Below are positions 1 through 4,889 of a stretch of DNA of 5,565 bases, piece after piece. The notes beneath the pieces were generated by a model that made no database searches, was not told the origin of the DNA, and saw only the letters and a list, made by a program, of their open reading frames with translations. Origin of the DNA: Bacillota bacterium (GTDB lineage Bacteria; Bacillota_I; Bacilli_A; RF39; UBA660). Every line of letters begins with the position of its first letter. Within the stretch, counting starts at the first letter, position 1. Both the position numbers and the translations under genes were made by a program. Where the stretch lies: NCBI GenBank assembly GCA_018381595.1, contig JAGZRP010000068.1, positions 1 to 5,565 on the forward strand. Reading direction: 5' to 3'.

Positions 1-318
1 GCGTGAAATAAAAGAAGAATTACAAAAAACTACTGCCCTTTGTTTTAATAAAAAATAAATCTGTTTGGGGTGTAAATCACCAGCTAGTTCTTTTTCTTCA
101 TCTGTAAAAACAATATTTGAAAATTCTGTTTCCATAATTCGTTCCATACTTTTCTCGTGATATTCTTCTGGAAACGGAATTGTTTTTTCTTTTAAAAATA
201 CAATTCCCCTCTCATCAACAAGAACACTCGGTATTTCTGTTTTTATCGTATCTTTTGTAAGATTATCTAATATAGATTTTTTTAATTTTTTATATTTTTC
301 TGCTATTGTACTTTTCAT
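1..318 (-). CDS. Unknown protein, C-terminal part outside the window
   Basis: A reading frame opens at ATG 318 and stays open for 106 codons to the left edge, so the gene is cut by the window. I do not recognise the family. The visible part is hydrophilic and charged (MKSTIAEKYKKLKK at the N terminus, lysine- and glutamate-rich throughout) and has no signal peptide or membrane segment, so it is probably cytoplasmic. A strong ribosome binding site, AAGTAGGTGAA, ends 3 bases before the ATG. It lies directly after the alr stop codon, leaving only 11 bases between the genes. No promoter or terminator fits in that gap, so the gene should be co-transcribed with alr and perhaps translationally coupled to it. 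That is positional evidence only and does not reveal a function. The start is well supported; the identity is not. Confidence 0.7.
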   Translation of the reverse strand, partial: MKSTIAEKYKKLKKSILDNLTKDTIKTEIPSVLVDERGIVFLKEKTIPFPEEYHEKSMERIMETEFSNIVFTDEEKELAGDLHPKQIYFLLKQRAVVFCNSSFISR

Positions 319-329
319 TGTTCACCTAC

Positions 330-1400
330 TTATTCATAAATTCTTGGGACTCGTTTCCCAATACTACACAATACTTCATGCTCCACAGTATTTAAATATT
401 TCGCAATTCGTTTGACATCTTCTACATCTTTGATAAGAATTACTTCATCGTGTTCTTTTATTGTATCATCAATTTTTACAAATAACATATCCATACAGAT
501 ATTTCCAACAATTGGATATTTCTTATGGTTGATAGTAACGGTTCTTCCACAGTTTGCTCTTACAATTCCATCTGCATATCCAATGGAAACAACACCAATT
601 CTTTCCTTCTCTTCCGTTGCCTGATAAATTCCATCATATCCAACCGTTTCTCCTTTGCGCAACGTTTGAATTTGAATGATTTCACTTCTTAATTGAAACG
701 TAGAATCTAATTGTAAATCAGGATCTTTTGAAAACCCATACATCATAATTCCAAAACGGCATCCATTCACGTAACTGCATTTTGGATAAAGTGCGGTTGC
801 ATCACTTGCTGTAATATGAACAATCGGAATAGAATTCAAATTGATTTGTGCACATAGTTCTTCAAACTCAGAAAATTGTTTCTCCGTATTTTTTAAGGAC
901 GTTGCTTCATAAATATGAGTATAAATTCCTTCTAAAACGATTCCCTCACATTGTTTTATTAATTGATAAGCTTCATTCAATTCCTGCTTTTCTTTAAACC
1001 CAAGTCGATTCATTCCTGTATTCAATTTCAAATGAATTTTCAATTTTTGAAAACTAGTTTTAGTTAATTCTTTCAAATAATTTAAACTAGTTACTGTAAT
1101 TGTAATATTGTTTTCTTCTGCTATTTTTAAATAAGAAGGTGGAATGATACCTAAACAAAGAATCGGAATTGTCGGTTCTTCTACTCTAATTTTTAATGCT
1201 TCCTCTAAACTCGAAACCGCTAAATAATTACAACCACCCTTTATAATTGCTCTTACAGTTTCATTTCCATAGTGACCATAACTATCCGCTTTCACAACCC
1301 CAAAATAATATTGATAATCATGATATTTTTGAATCATTTTAGAAACATTAGAAGTAATATTTTTCAATGAAACTTTTACATAGGTATTTCGATACTTCAT
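330..1400 (-). CDS. alr: Alanine racemase (PLP-dependent)
   Basis: Interconverts L- and D-alanine in the cytoplasm and supplies D-Ala for peptidoglycan; active as a dimer with pyridoxal phosphate. The 356 residues fit the family, slightly on the short side. Visible landmarks are the PLP-binding motif VVKADSYGHYG with Schiff-base Lys37, the NTGMNRLGF strand with Arg132, His162 in YTHIYEA, Arg215 in CRFGIMMYG (the arginine that contacts the PLP ring nitrogen), the second catalytic base Tyr255 in ETVGYDGIY (from the partner subunit), and the C-terminal beta domain with VGNICMDM (Cys302-Met303). The ATG at 1400 has the ribosome binding site AAGTAGGTGAA four bases upstream. An extended -10 promoter lies just upstream and the preceding operon is closed by a terminator, so alr starts its own transcript. 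The next gene follows after 11 bases. All catalytic residues are present, so the enzyme should be functional. Serine racemase activity is a remote alternative. Confidence 0.96.
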   Translation of the reverse strand: MKYRNTYVKVSLKNITSNVSKMIQKYHDYQYYFGVVKADSYGHYGNETVRAIIKGGCNYLAVSSLEEALKIRVEEPTIPILCLGIIPPSYLKIAEENNITITVTSLNYLKELTKTSFQKLKIHLKLNTGMNRLGFKEKQELNEAYQLIKQCEGIVLEGIYTHIYEATSLKNTEKQFSEFEELCAQINLNSIPIVHITASDATALYPKCSYVNGCRFGIMMYGFSKDPDLQLDSTFQLRSEIIQIQTLRKGETVGYDGIYQATEEKERIGVVSIGYADGIVRANCGRTVTINHKKYPIVGNICMDMLFVKIDDTIKEHDEVILIKDVEDVKRIAKYLNTVEHEVLCSIGKRVPRIYE

Positions 1401-1415
1401 ACTTTCACCTACTTT

Positions 1416-1445
1416 ATTATATCATACTAGAATATAAGTTATGAA
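1416..1445 (-). promoter_or_regulatory. Promoter of alr (extended -10)
   Basis: On the minus strand TATGATATAAT (1426-1416) is a perfect TRTGnTATAAT extended -10. A weak -35, TTCATA (4 of 6 matches), lies 18 bases further up at 1445-1440. By normal spacing transcription would start near 1409, at the edge of the alr ribosome binding site, giving a leader of only about 10 nucleotides. Confidence 0.6.
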
Positions 1446-1464
1446 ATAAACTCATGATTCAAAC

Positions 1465-1497
1465 AAAAAAAATATATCGAAATAAATTTCGATATAT
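1465..1497 (-). terminator. Rho-independent terminator after the Cdd1-family gene
   Basis: A perfect 12-base inverted repeat ATATATCGAAAT / ATTTCGATATAT (1497-1486 with 1483-1472) begins 3 bases after the stop of the 1501-1767 gene. On the minus strand it runs into a tract of eight T. In practice the inner A-T pairs will open to a larger loop. The stem has only two C-G pairs, so termination may be incomplete. It separates the AraC/VOC/Cdd1-family operon from alr. Confidence 0.8.
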
Positions 1498-1500
1498 GTT

Positions 1501-1767
1501 CTATTTTTCTGGATATTCTTTATCTTTCCAATACCACCATTTTAACTTCTCATCTTCATAGGTTTGATGTTCCGCATAATAAACAGCCATTCGAAATACA
1601 TATAATAAACATCTATCTTCTTGATATCCTTTTTTGTGACATACTTCTTGATACAGTTGCTCCGGATTTTTAGAAACAAGATCTTCAACACAGGTAATTC
1701 CAATGGATAACAAATCTTTTTTGATTTGAATTCCTACATTCGGAATATATAATAAATTGGTTTTCAT
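1501..1767 (-). CDS. Small helix-hairpin-helix protein, Cdd1 family
   Basis: An 88-residue protein that I assign to the Cdd1 ('pathogenicity locus') family, a group of small helix-hairpin-helix proteins of about this length found widely in Bacillota. The evidence is the N-terminal hairpin LLYIPNVGIQIKKDLLSIGI (residues 5-24), then the 'EDLVSKNPEQLYQ' segment, a middle part with C-x-KKGYQEDRCLLYVFRMAVYYAE (about residues 43-66), and the C-terminal signature LKWWYWKD (75-82). Such hairpins usually bind the DNA backbone non-specifically, but no biochemical role is firmly established for this family. It is the last gene of the AraC-VOC operon, 16 bases after the VOC stop. Its ribosome binding site is weak (AAAGTGA close to the ATG), which suggests translational coupling or low expression. 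A terminator follows directly. The family assignment is good; the function is unknown. Confidence 0.85.
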   Translation of the reverse strand: MKTNLLYIPNVGIQIKKDLLSIGITCVEDLVSKNPEQLYQEVCHKKGYQEDRCLLYVFRMAVYYAEHQTYEDEKLKWWYWKDKEYPEK

Positions 1768-1783
1768 TTCACTTTGTGTATTT

Positions 1784-2164
1784 CTAACAAGAAATTGTTA
1801 AAATGTTTTGATTGTTATCAAAAATAGCAAATTCAGGTTTTCCATAAAAAGTTTGATGAAGTTCTTTTGCAATCTCAACATTATCTTTTAATTCTTCATA
1901 TAACTTTTCAACATTATCTACTGTAATAAATAACGTAAACATTGGTTTAATATGATTCGTTTCTAATGTTTTATACTCTTCAATCAATGATTGTTTTTCT
2001 TGAAGCATAATAGAAACATTATCCTTTTTCATGATTGCAAAAACAAAATGCTCGCCTTCTTCTGGTACTGTTAAGATACGTTCAAATCCTAATTTTTCTT
2101 CATAAAATTGTATTGTCTCTTCTACACTTAAAACCATAATATTTGTTGTAATTGTCTGATACAT
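1784..2164 (-). CDS. VOC-family (glyoxalase/bleomycin-resistance fold) protein
   Basis: A 126-residue protein with the two beta-alpha-beta-beta-beta units of the vicinal oxygen chelate fold. The first unit starts with TTNIMVLSVEETIQFYEEKLGF (residues 6-27, the usual 'FY...LGF' helix). The second starts at MFTLFITVDNVEKLYEELK (75-93) and ends with YGKPEFAIFDNNQNILTIS (107-125). The family includes glyoxalases, dioxygenases, drug-binding resistance proteins and many uncharacterised members. Asn8 occupies the place where metal-dependent members often have His or Gln, so a metal-free binding protein is possible. The substrate cannot be inferred. I start at ATG 2164 because GGAGGT (2177-2172) sits seven bases upstream. 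A longer frame from TTG at 2179 would place that ribosome binding site inside the coding sequence. It lies 27 bases downstream of the AraC-type regulator, whose target it may be, and 16 bases upstream of the Cdd1-family gene. Confidence 0.88.
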   Translation of the reverse strand: MYQTITTNIMVLSVEETIQFYEEKLGFERILTVPEEGEHFVFAIMKKDNVSIMLQEKQSLIEEYKTLETNHIKPMFTLFITVDNVEKLYEELKDNVEIAKELHQTFYGKPEFAIFDNNQNILTISC

Positions 2165-2171
2165 ATTTTCT

Positions 2172-2177
2172 ACCTCC
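2172..2177 (-). promoter_or_regulatory. Ribosome binding site that sets the VOC start
   Basis: GGAGGT on the minus strand, a near-perfect match to the anti-Shine-Dalgarno sequence, lies seven bases before ATG 2164. It fixes the VOC protein start five codons downstream of the longest possible frame. Confidence 0.85.
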
Positions 2178-2191
2178 AAAAATAGTCTAAT

Positions 2192-3013
2192 CTATTTTTT
2201 TAACTTTGTATTGTAAAAAACGGACAATGATAGTTGATAAGCTTCCAATAATTTAAAAGGAGATATCCCTGTATATTTTTTTATTTCTTTAATAAAATGG
2301 GATTGATCATAAAAACCACAAATATGAATGATATCGTTTAGATTTTTTCTCTCATCAAATAATAAACTAAAGCACAAATGTAGTCTTAATATATTTAACA
2401 ATACTTTGGGAGAGACTCCATAATGCTTTTTAAAAATACGAAATAATTGTCTTTCATCATATCCAAAATTTTCAGAAAGCATATCTACGCTTTGAAATAT
2501 AGGCTTTTCATATAATTGTTCTACAAACTGAATAAAAAAATCAGAATTTTTTACAGTAGTTATTTTTGATTTCAGATATGACTCTATCATTTGAATCCTT
2601 TCCTCTGTATTTTTTAATTTTAGAATAGAAGTAAAATTACTTTTCTTCTCTACTTCAGAAAATGAGAGCGCATGATCGATAATTTTATCTGCAGATATTT
2701 GAAATAATGCATAAAATGCTCCTGGTTTCATTCGTACGCCTAAATAATCAATTTCACCAGTTAAAATTAATTTTTCGGTATCTCTACTAAAACCAGAAAA
2801 ACGAATCGTTTGTTTTACAAAATCAATCACTAAATCAATACAGGCATCTGGTAAAATAGAAAGTTCTACTGGTTTTTTTACTTCCTGATTTGATTTGATT
2901 TGCCAAATACACATACAATAATCATCCAATTCTGGCATTTGATATTCTTTATATAATATTTCCTTTTGAAAAGCAGGATGAAATAAATATGGAATTTGTT
3001 TCGGATAATACAT
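2192..3013 (-). CDS. AraC-family transcriptional regulator
   Basis: A 273-residue regulator. The C-terminal AraC-type DNA-binding domain carries two helix-turn-helix motifs: residues about 175-202 (SVDMLSENFGYDERQLFRIF then KKHYGVSP) and about 232-255 (CGFYDQSHFIKEIKKYTGIS then PFKL), the second being the classical AraC signature. The N-terminal half has features I associate with the DUF6597-type sensor domain of stand-alone AraC regulators (ELSILPDACIDLVID near 50-64 and GVRMKPGAFYALFQIS near 92-107). Its ligand is unknown. The start is ATG 3013, with AAGGAG seven bases upstream. A longer in-frame ATG at 3070 would begin inside the tRNA-Glu terminator and upstream of the -10 box, so I reject it. 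It is the first gene of a three-gene unit with the VOC and Cdd1-family genes and probably controls that unit, itself included. Family confidence is high; the regulon is inference. Confidence 0.93.
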   Translation of the reverse strand: MYYPKQIPYLFHPAFQKEILYKEYQMPELDDYCMCIWQIKSNQEVKKPVELSILPDACIDLVIDFVKQTIRFSGFSRDTEKLILTGEIDYLGVRMKPGAFYALFQISADKIIDHALSFSEVEKKSNFTSILKLKNTEERIQMIESYLKSKITTVKNSDFFIQFVEQLYEKPIFQSVDMLSENFGYDERQLFRIFKKHYGVSPKVLLNILRLHLCFSLLFDERKNLNDIIHICGFYDQSHFIKEIKKYTGISPFKLLEAYQLSLSVFYNTKLKK

Positions 3014-3020
3014 AACCATT

Positions 3021-3026
3021 CTCCTT
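3021..3026 (-). promoter_or_regulatory. Ribosome binding site that sets the AraC start
   Basis: AAGGAG on the minus strand lies seven bases before ATG 3013. A second in-frame ATG two codons earlier (3019) is only one base from this site and is too close to be used. Confidence 0.8.
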
Positions 3027-3041
3027 TTTCTTACTGAGATT

Positions 3042-3050
3042 ATTATAACA
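3042..3050 (-). promoter_or_regulatory. Extended -10 promoter of the AraC operon
   Basis: TGTTATAAT (3050-3042) is an extended -10 box directly abutting the T tract of the tRNA-Glu terminator. The -35 region would fall inside the terminator hairpin and shows no good TTGACA match. Transcription would start near 3035, giving a leader of about 22 nucleotides. An activator binding upstream is conceivable but would have to sit on the terminator or tRNA sequence. Confidence 0.5.
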
Positions 3051-3075
3051 AAAAAAGAATGATTTCTCATTCTTT
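3050..3075 (-). terminator. Rho-independent terminator after tRNA-Glu
   Basis: A 9-bp stem AAAGAATGA / TCATTCTTT (3075-3067 with 3062-3054) is closed by a GAAA (GNRA) tetraloop and followed on the minus strand by a seven-T tract ending at 3050. It lies 8 bases downstream of the CCA end of tRNA-Glu. A compact stem with a stable loop should terminate well. Confidence 0.88.
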
Positions 3076-3083
3076 ATTTTTCT

Positions 3084-3160
3084 TGGTAACCCGTATGGGT
3101 TTCGAACCCATGAATACCGCCTTGAGAGGGCGGCGTGTTAAGCCCCTTCACCAACGGGTC
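3084..3160 (-). tRNA. tRNA-Glu, anticodon CTC
   Basis: A complete 77-base cloverleaf with encoded CCA. The acceptor stem is GACCCGT / ACGGGTT (first pair a G-U wobble), the discriminator is A, the D stem is GTG/CAC with an 11-base loop, the anticodon stem is CCGCC/GGCGG with loop CTCTCAA, and the T stem is ATGGG/CCCAT with loop TTCGAAA. C34-U35-C36 (3126-3124) reads only GAG, so this is the C34 isoacceptor. A TTC tRNA-Glu, normally able to read both GAA and GAG, should exist elsewhere. The body resembles the tRNA-Glu of Bacillus as I know it. It has its own promoter upstream and lies directly downstream of gltX, the synthetase gene for this tRNA. Confidence 0.95.
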
Positions 3161-3162
3161 AA

Positions 3163-3188
3163 ATAAAGTCAATCGCATTTGACTTTAT
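3163..3188 (-). repeat. Inverted repeat (hairpin) next to the tRNA-Glu 5' end
   Basis: Perfect 10-bp arms ATAAAGTCAA / TTGACTTTAT with a 6-base loop end two bases before the mature tRNA-Glu 5' nucleotide. In a gltX read-through RNA the full stem can form. From the predicted tRNA-Glu start near 3183 only the inner five pairs remain. It has no proper U tract (TTTGACC follows), so it is a poor terminator. It could be a processing or stability element, or a vestigial gltX terminator. Confidence 0.6.
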
Positions 3189-3189
3189 C

Positions 3190-3218
3190 ATTCTATCATA
3201 GAAATTTATTTTGTGCAA
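3190..3218 (-). promoter_or_regulatory. Promoter of tRNA-Glu
   Basis: TATGATAGAAT (3200-3190) is an extended -10 with a 5-of-6 match in the hexamer. TTGCAC at 3218-3213 is a partial -35 (TTG matched) at the ideal 17-base spacing. It starts 9 bases after the gltX stop, and transcription would begin near 3183, about 23 bases before the mature tRNA. Confidence 0.65.
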
Positions 3219-3227
3219 GAAGATATT

Positions 3228-4706
3228 CTAATATAATTGTAATCTTTTTTGAATTCTTTCTTTTCCTAAAATTTTCAGAAGTTCATAGATATCCGGTGTT
3301 TCTAGACGTCTTAATAAATAAACACGTATCATTTCGCAAAAGTCTCCAACATGACCTATATACTTGTTTTCATCTTCTTGGTACTCTTTTACCGTTTTCG
3401 CATACCCATGAATAGAAATAAATTCTTTTAATTTTTGATACCAAACTTCTTTGCTATCACTTTCTTCATAAACTTCTTGAAAATAAGTTTTTACCAAATT
3501 CAATTGATAACTATCCTTAATAGGAGCTCTTTCATAATGATTTTCTTCAAAAAATAACGCATCGTACATATACCAAGTTTCTTTTTTGATATCAGAATAA
3601 GAGGCGAAATCTTTTCTTGGTTTCTTAATTTCTCGCTCCACATTTAATACATCAATCGACATCTCTGGATATTTCATTAATAACTCGTAAAATACGTTAT
3701 CATATTCTCGATAATAGGGAATCATTTTTTCATACAAAGTAGTTGCCGTTAACCGACTCAAATATACTTTGGAAATAAAGTGAAGTTTATTTAAATCAAA
3801 TAAAGAACCCCCTACTCCCATTTTTTGAAATTCAAATTTAAAATCAGTTACTTTTGTTGCTTTATTCATCAAATAATAATCTTCAAAAGAAGCATTTAAA
3901 ATGGTTCCTAGATAAAGTTGAATTGCTTCATTAGGAATCCCCTCTTTTTGATAATAATCCATAGAACATTCTTTATCATATCGTTTTGAAAGCTTACGAA
4001 TACTTTCTCCATCTTTTTTAGTAAGAGGTGCAATATGAGCATATTTTGGAGGTTTTACTTCTAATAAACGAAATAATTGTAAATGAATAGGAACACTAGA
4101 TAACCATTCATCTCCCCTTACTACATGTGTTGTATGCATTAAATAATCATCTACAACATGGGCAAAATGGTAAGTTGGAAGCCCATCCCTTTTTAAAAGA
4201 ACGATATCCATATCATTGGATGGTAATTGTATTTTTCCTTTAATACAATCCTTAAATTCAAACTTATTATCAAAACATCCTGGTGCTTTTAAACGAATCA
4301 CATAAGGAATTTTTTGGTCTAACTTTTCTTGAATTTCTTCCAGTGTAAGTTCTCTTCCCTTTGCATACTTTCCATAATATCCAATTCTTACTTTCTCTTG
4401 GGCTTGTAATTTACGTAATTGTTCTAATTCTTCCTCTTTTTCAAAAGCTGGATATGCATACCCTTTTAAAAGCAAATCATAGACAAATGCTTCATAGATT
4501 TCTTTTCTTTCTGATTGAATATAGGGACCATAATTTCCACCAATGGTAGGACCCTCATCCATATGAATAAATCCAGTTGGACTTGGAGCAAATCGTGTTA
4601 CCATTGCACCTTCACTTAAATTTCTCTTTGGATAACGAGATTCTATTTCTTCTCTTGTCCATTTTAAATTTGGAAATAACAAGTTTGCTAACAATTTATG
4701 ATCCAT
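3228..4706 (-). CDS. gltX: Glutamyl-tRNA synthetase with an internal catalytic-domain deletion
   Basis: GluRS attaches glutamate to tRNA-Glu (and to tRNA-Gln in bacteria lacking GlnRS). Class I features seen: RFAPSPTG (38-45), DEGPTIGGNYGPYIQSER (50-67), GLPTYHFAHVVDD (175-187), RGDEW (197-201), KMSKS-equivalent KLSKR (238-242), KKPRKD (361-366) and the C-terminal anticodon-binding part with TPDIYELLKILGKERIQKRL (470-489). The N-terminal extension (residues 1-35) resembles the longer clostridial type. The anomaly is after PSPTGFIH48. A normal GluRS continues with IGG..., the strand RIEDTD and a helix, about 50 residues, before DEGP. Here His48-Met49 joins directly to Asp50-Glu51. The HIGH motif is therefore incomplete and the glutamate-binding strand is gone, while the frame stays open. 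At 492 residues it is about that much shorter than I expect for this type. As written it should be catalytically dead. The start ATG 4706 follows AAAGGAG at 8 bases. The gene sits between tRNA-Gln and tRNA-Glu. Family identity is certain; functionality is doubtful. Confidence 0.95.
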   Translation of the reverse strand: MDHKLLANLLFPNLKWTREEIESRYPKRNLSEGAMVTRFAPSPTGFIHMDEGPTIGGNYGPYIQSERKEIYEAFVYDLLLKGYAYPAFEKEEELEQLRKLQAQEKVRIGYYGKYAKGRELTLEEIQEKLDQKIPYVIRLKAPGCFDNKFEFKDCIKGKIQLPSNDMDIVLLKRDGLPTYHFAHVVDDYLMHTTHVVRGDEWLSSVPIHLQLFRLLEVKPPKYAHIAPLTKKDGESIRKLSKRYDKECSMDYYQKEGIPNEAIQLYLGTILNASFEDYYLMNKATKVTDFKFEFQKMGVGGSLFDLNKLHFISKVYLSRLTATTLYEKMIPYYREYDNVFYELLMKYPEMSIDVLNVEREIKKPRKDFASYSDIKKETWYMYDALFFEENHYERAPIKDSYQLNLVKTYFQEVYEESDSKEVWYQKLKEFISIHGYAKTVKEYQEDENKYIGHVGDFCEMIRVYLLRRLETPDIYELLKILGKERIQKRLQLY

Positions 4707-4723
4707 ATCTCATACTCCTTTAT

Positions 4724-4745
4724 AAAAAAAGCAACAAAAGTTGCT
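4724..4745 (-). terminator. Terminator between tRNA-Gln and gltX
   Basis: On the minus strand AGCAAC / GTTGCT (6 bp, loop TTTT) is followed by seven T. The short stem suggests partial termination. The T tract ends directly before the gltX ribosome binding site. No convincing promoter lies between it and gltX, so read-through is probably how gltX is transcribed. Confidence 0.75.
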
Positions 4746-4755
4746 ATTATCCATT

Positions 4756-4831
4756 TGGCTGCCCCAGTTAGATTCGAACTAACGAAATGTCGGAGTCAGA
4801 GTCCGATGCCTTACCGCTTGGCTATGGGGCA
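4756..4831 (-). tRNA. tRNA-Gln, anticodon CTG
   Basis: A complete 76-base cloverleaf with encoded CCA. The acceptor is TGCCCCA / TGGGGCA, the discriminator is G, the D stem is GCC/GGC with a 9-base loop, the anticodon stem is TCGGA/TCCGA with loop CTCTGAC, the variable loop has 6 bases, and the T stem is GTTAG/CTAAC with loop TTCGAAT. Anticodon C34-U35-G36 (4799-4797) reads only CAG. The first pair is U1-A72, the known recognition feature by which bacterial GatCAB selects tRNA-Gln for transamidation of Glu-tRNA-Gln. That agrees with an organism using non-discriminating GluRS. It is the first unit of the transcript that leads into gltX. Confidence 0.96.
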
Positions 4832-4859
4832 ATCACAATTTCATTATATCACAATTTCA
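4832..4859 (-). repeat. 12-bp direct repeat around the tRNA-Gln -10 box
   Basis: TGAAATTGTGAT occurs twice in tandem with a 16-base period (4859-4848 and 4843-4832 on the minus strand). One copy overlaps the upstream edge of the -10, and the other fills the leader up to the first base of tRNA-Gln. It may be an operator-like element or a duplication. Confidence 0.7.
4843..4853 (-). promoter_or_regulatory. Promoter of tRNA-Gln (and probably gltX)
   Basis: TGTGATATAAT (4853-4843) is a perfect TRTGnTATAAT extended -10. The -35 region (about TTCTTT) falls in the T tract of the rnr terminator and is weak. The predicted start near 4836 lies only about five bases before the mature tRNA 5' end, as is common for stable RNA promoters. 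Confidence 0.7.
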
Positions 4860-4860
4860 C

Positions 4861-4886
4861 AAAAAAAGAAGAACTCTTCTTCTTTT
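4861..4886 (-). terminator. Rho-independent terminator after rnr
   Basis: A perfect 10-bp stem AAAAGAAGAA / TTCTTCTTTT (4886-4877 with 4873-4864), loop GAG on the minus strand, continues into a seven-T tract ending at 4861. It begins three bases after the rnr stop codon and isolates rnr from the tRNA-Gln promoter that follows. Confidence 0.85.
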
Positions 4887-4889
4887 GCA

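Noticed and set aside
412..624. Plus-strand open frame opposite alr
   Set aside because: It is the complement of a strongly conserved alr region, has no ribosome binding site, and its product resembles no known protein. The other plus-strand frames (3179-3415, 4361-4549, 4577-4771, 4698-4934, 5134-5328) are likewise antisense to gltX, rnr or the tRNA genes.
2165..2179. TTG start for the VOC protein at 2179
   Set aside because: It would make the strong GGAGGT site part of the coding sequence and has no ribosome binding site of its own.
2192..3070. Longer AraC-regulator start at ATG 3070
   Set aside because: It would begin inside the tRNA-Glu terminator and upstream of the -10 box, with no ribosome binding site. 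ATG 3013 has AAGGAG at seven bases.
3084..3160. tRNA gene as an integration (att) site of a mobile element
   Set aside because: There is no integrase, no duplicated tRNA 3' end and no change in composition nearby. The neighbours are ordinary chromosomal genes.
3228..4706. gltX as two fused or frameshifted fragments
   Set aside because: One continuous frame covers both sides of the missing segment, and the flanking motifs are in the normal order. The fault is a clean in-frame gap and not a frameshift or gene fusion.
4707..4755. T-box or other riboswitch upstream of gltX
   Set aside because: Only 49 bases separate the tRNA and the gene, and they hold a simple terminator and the ribosome binding site. 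There is no T-box consensus and no room for a specifier domain.
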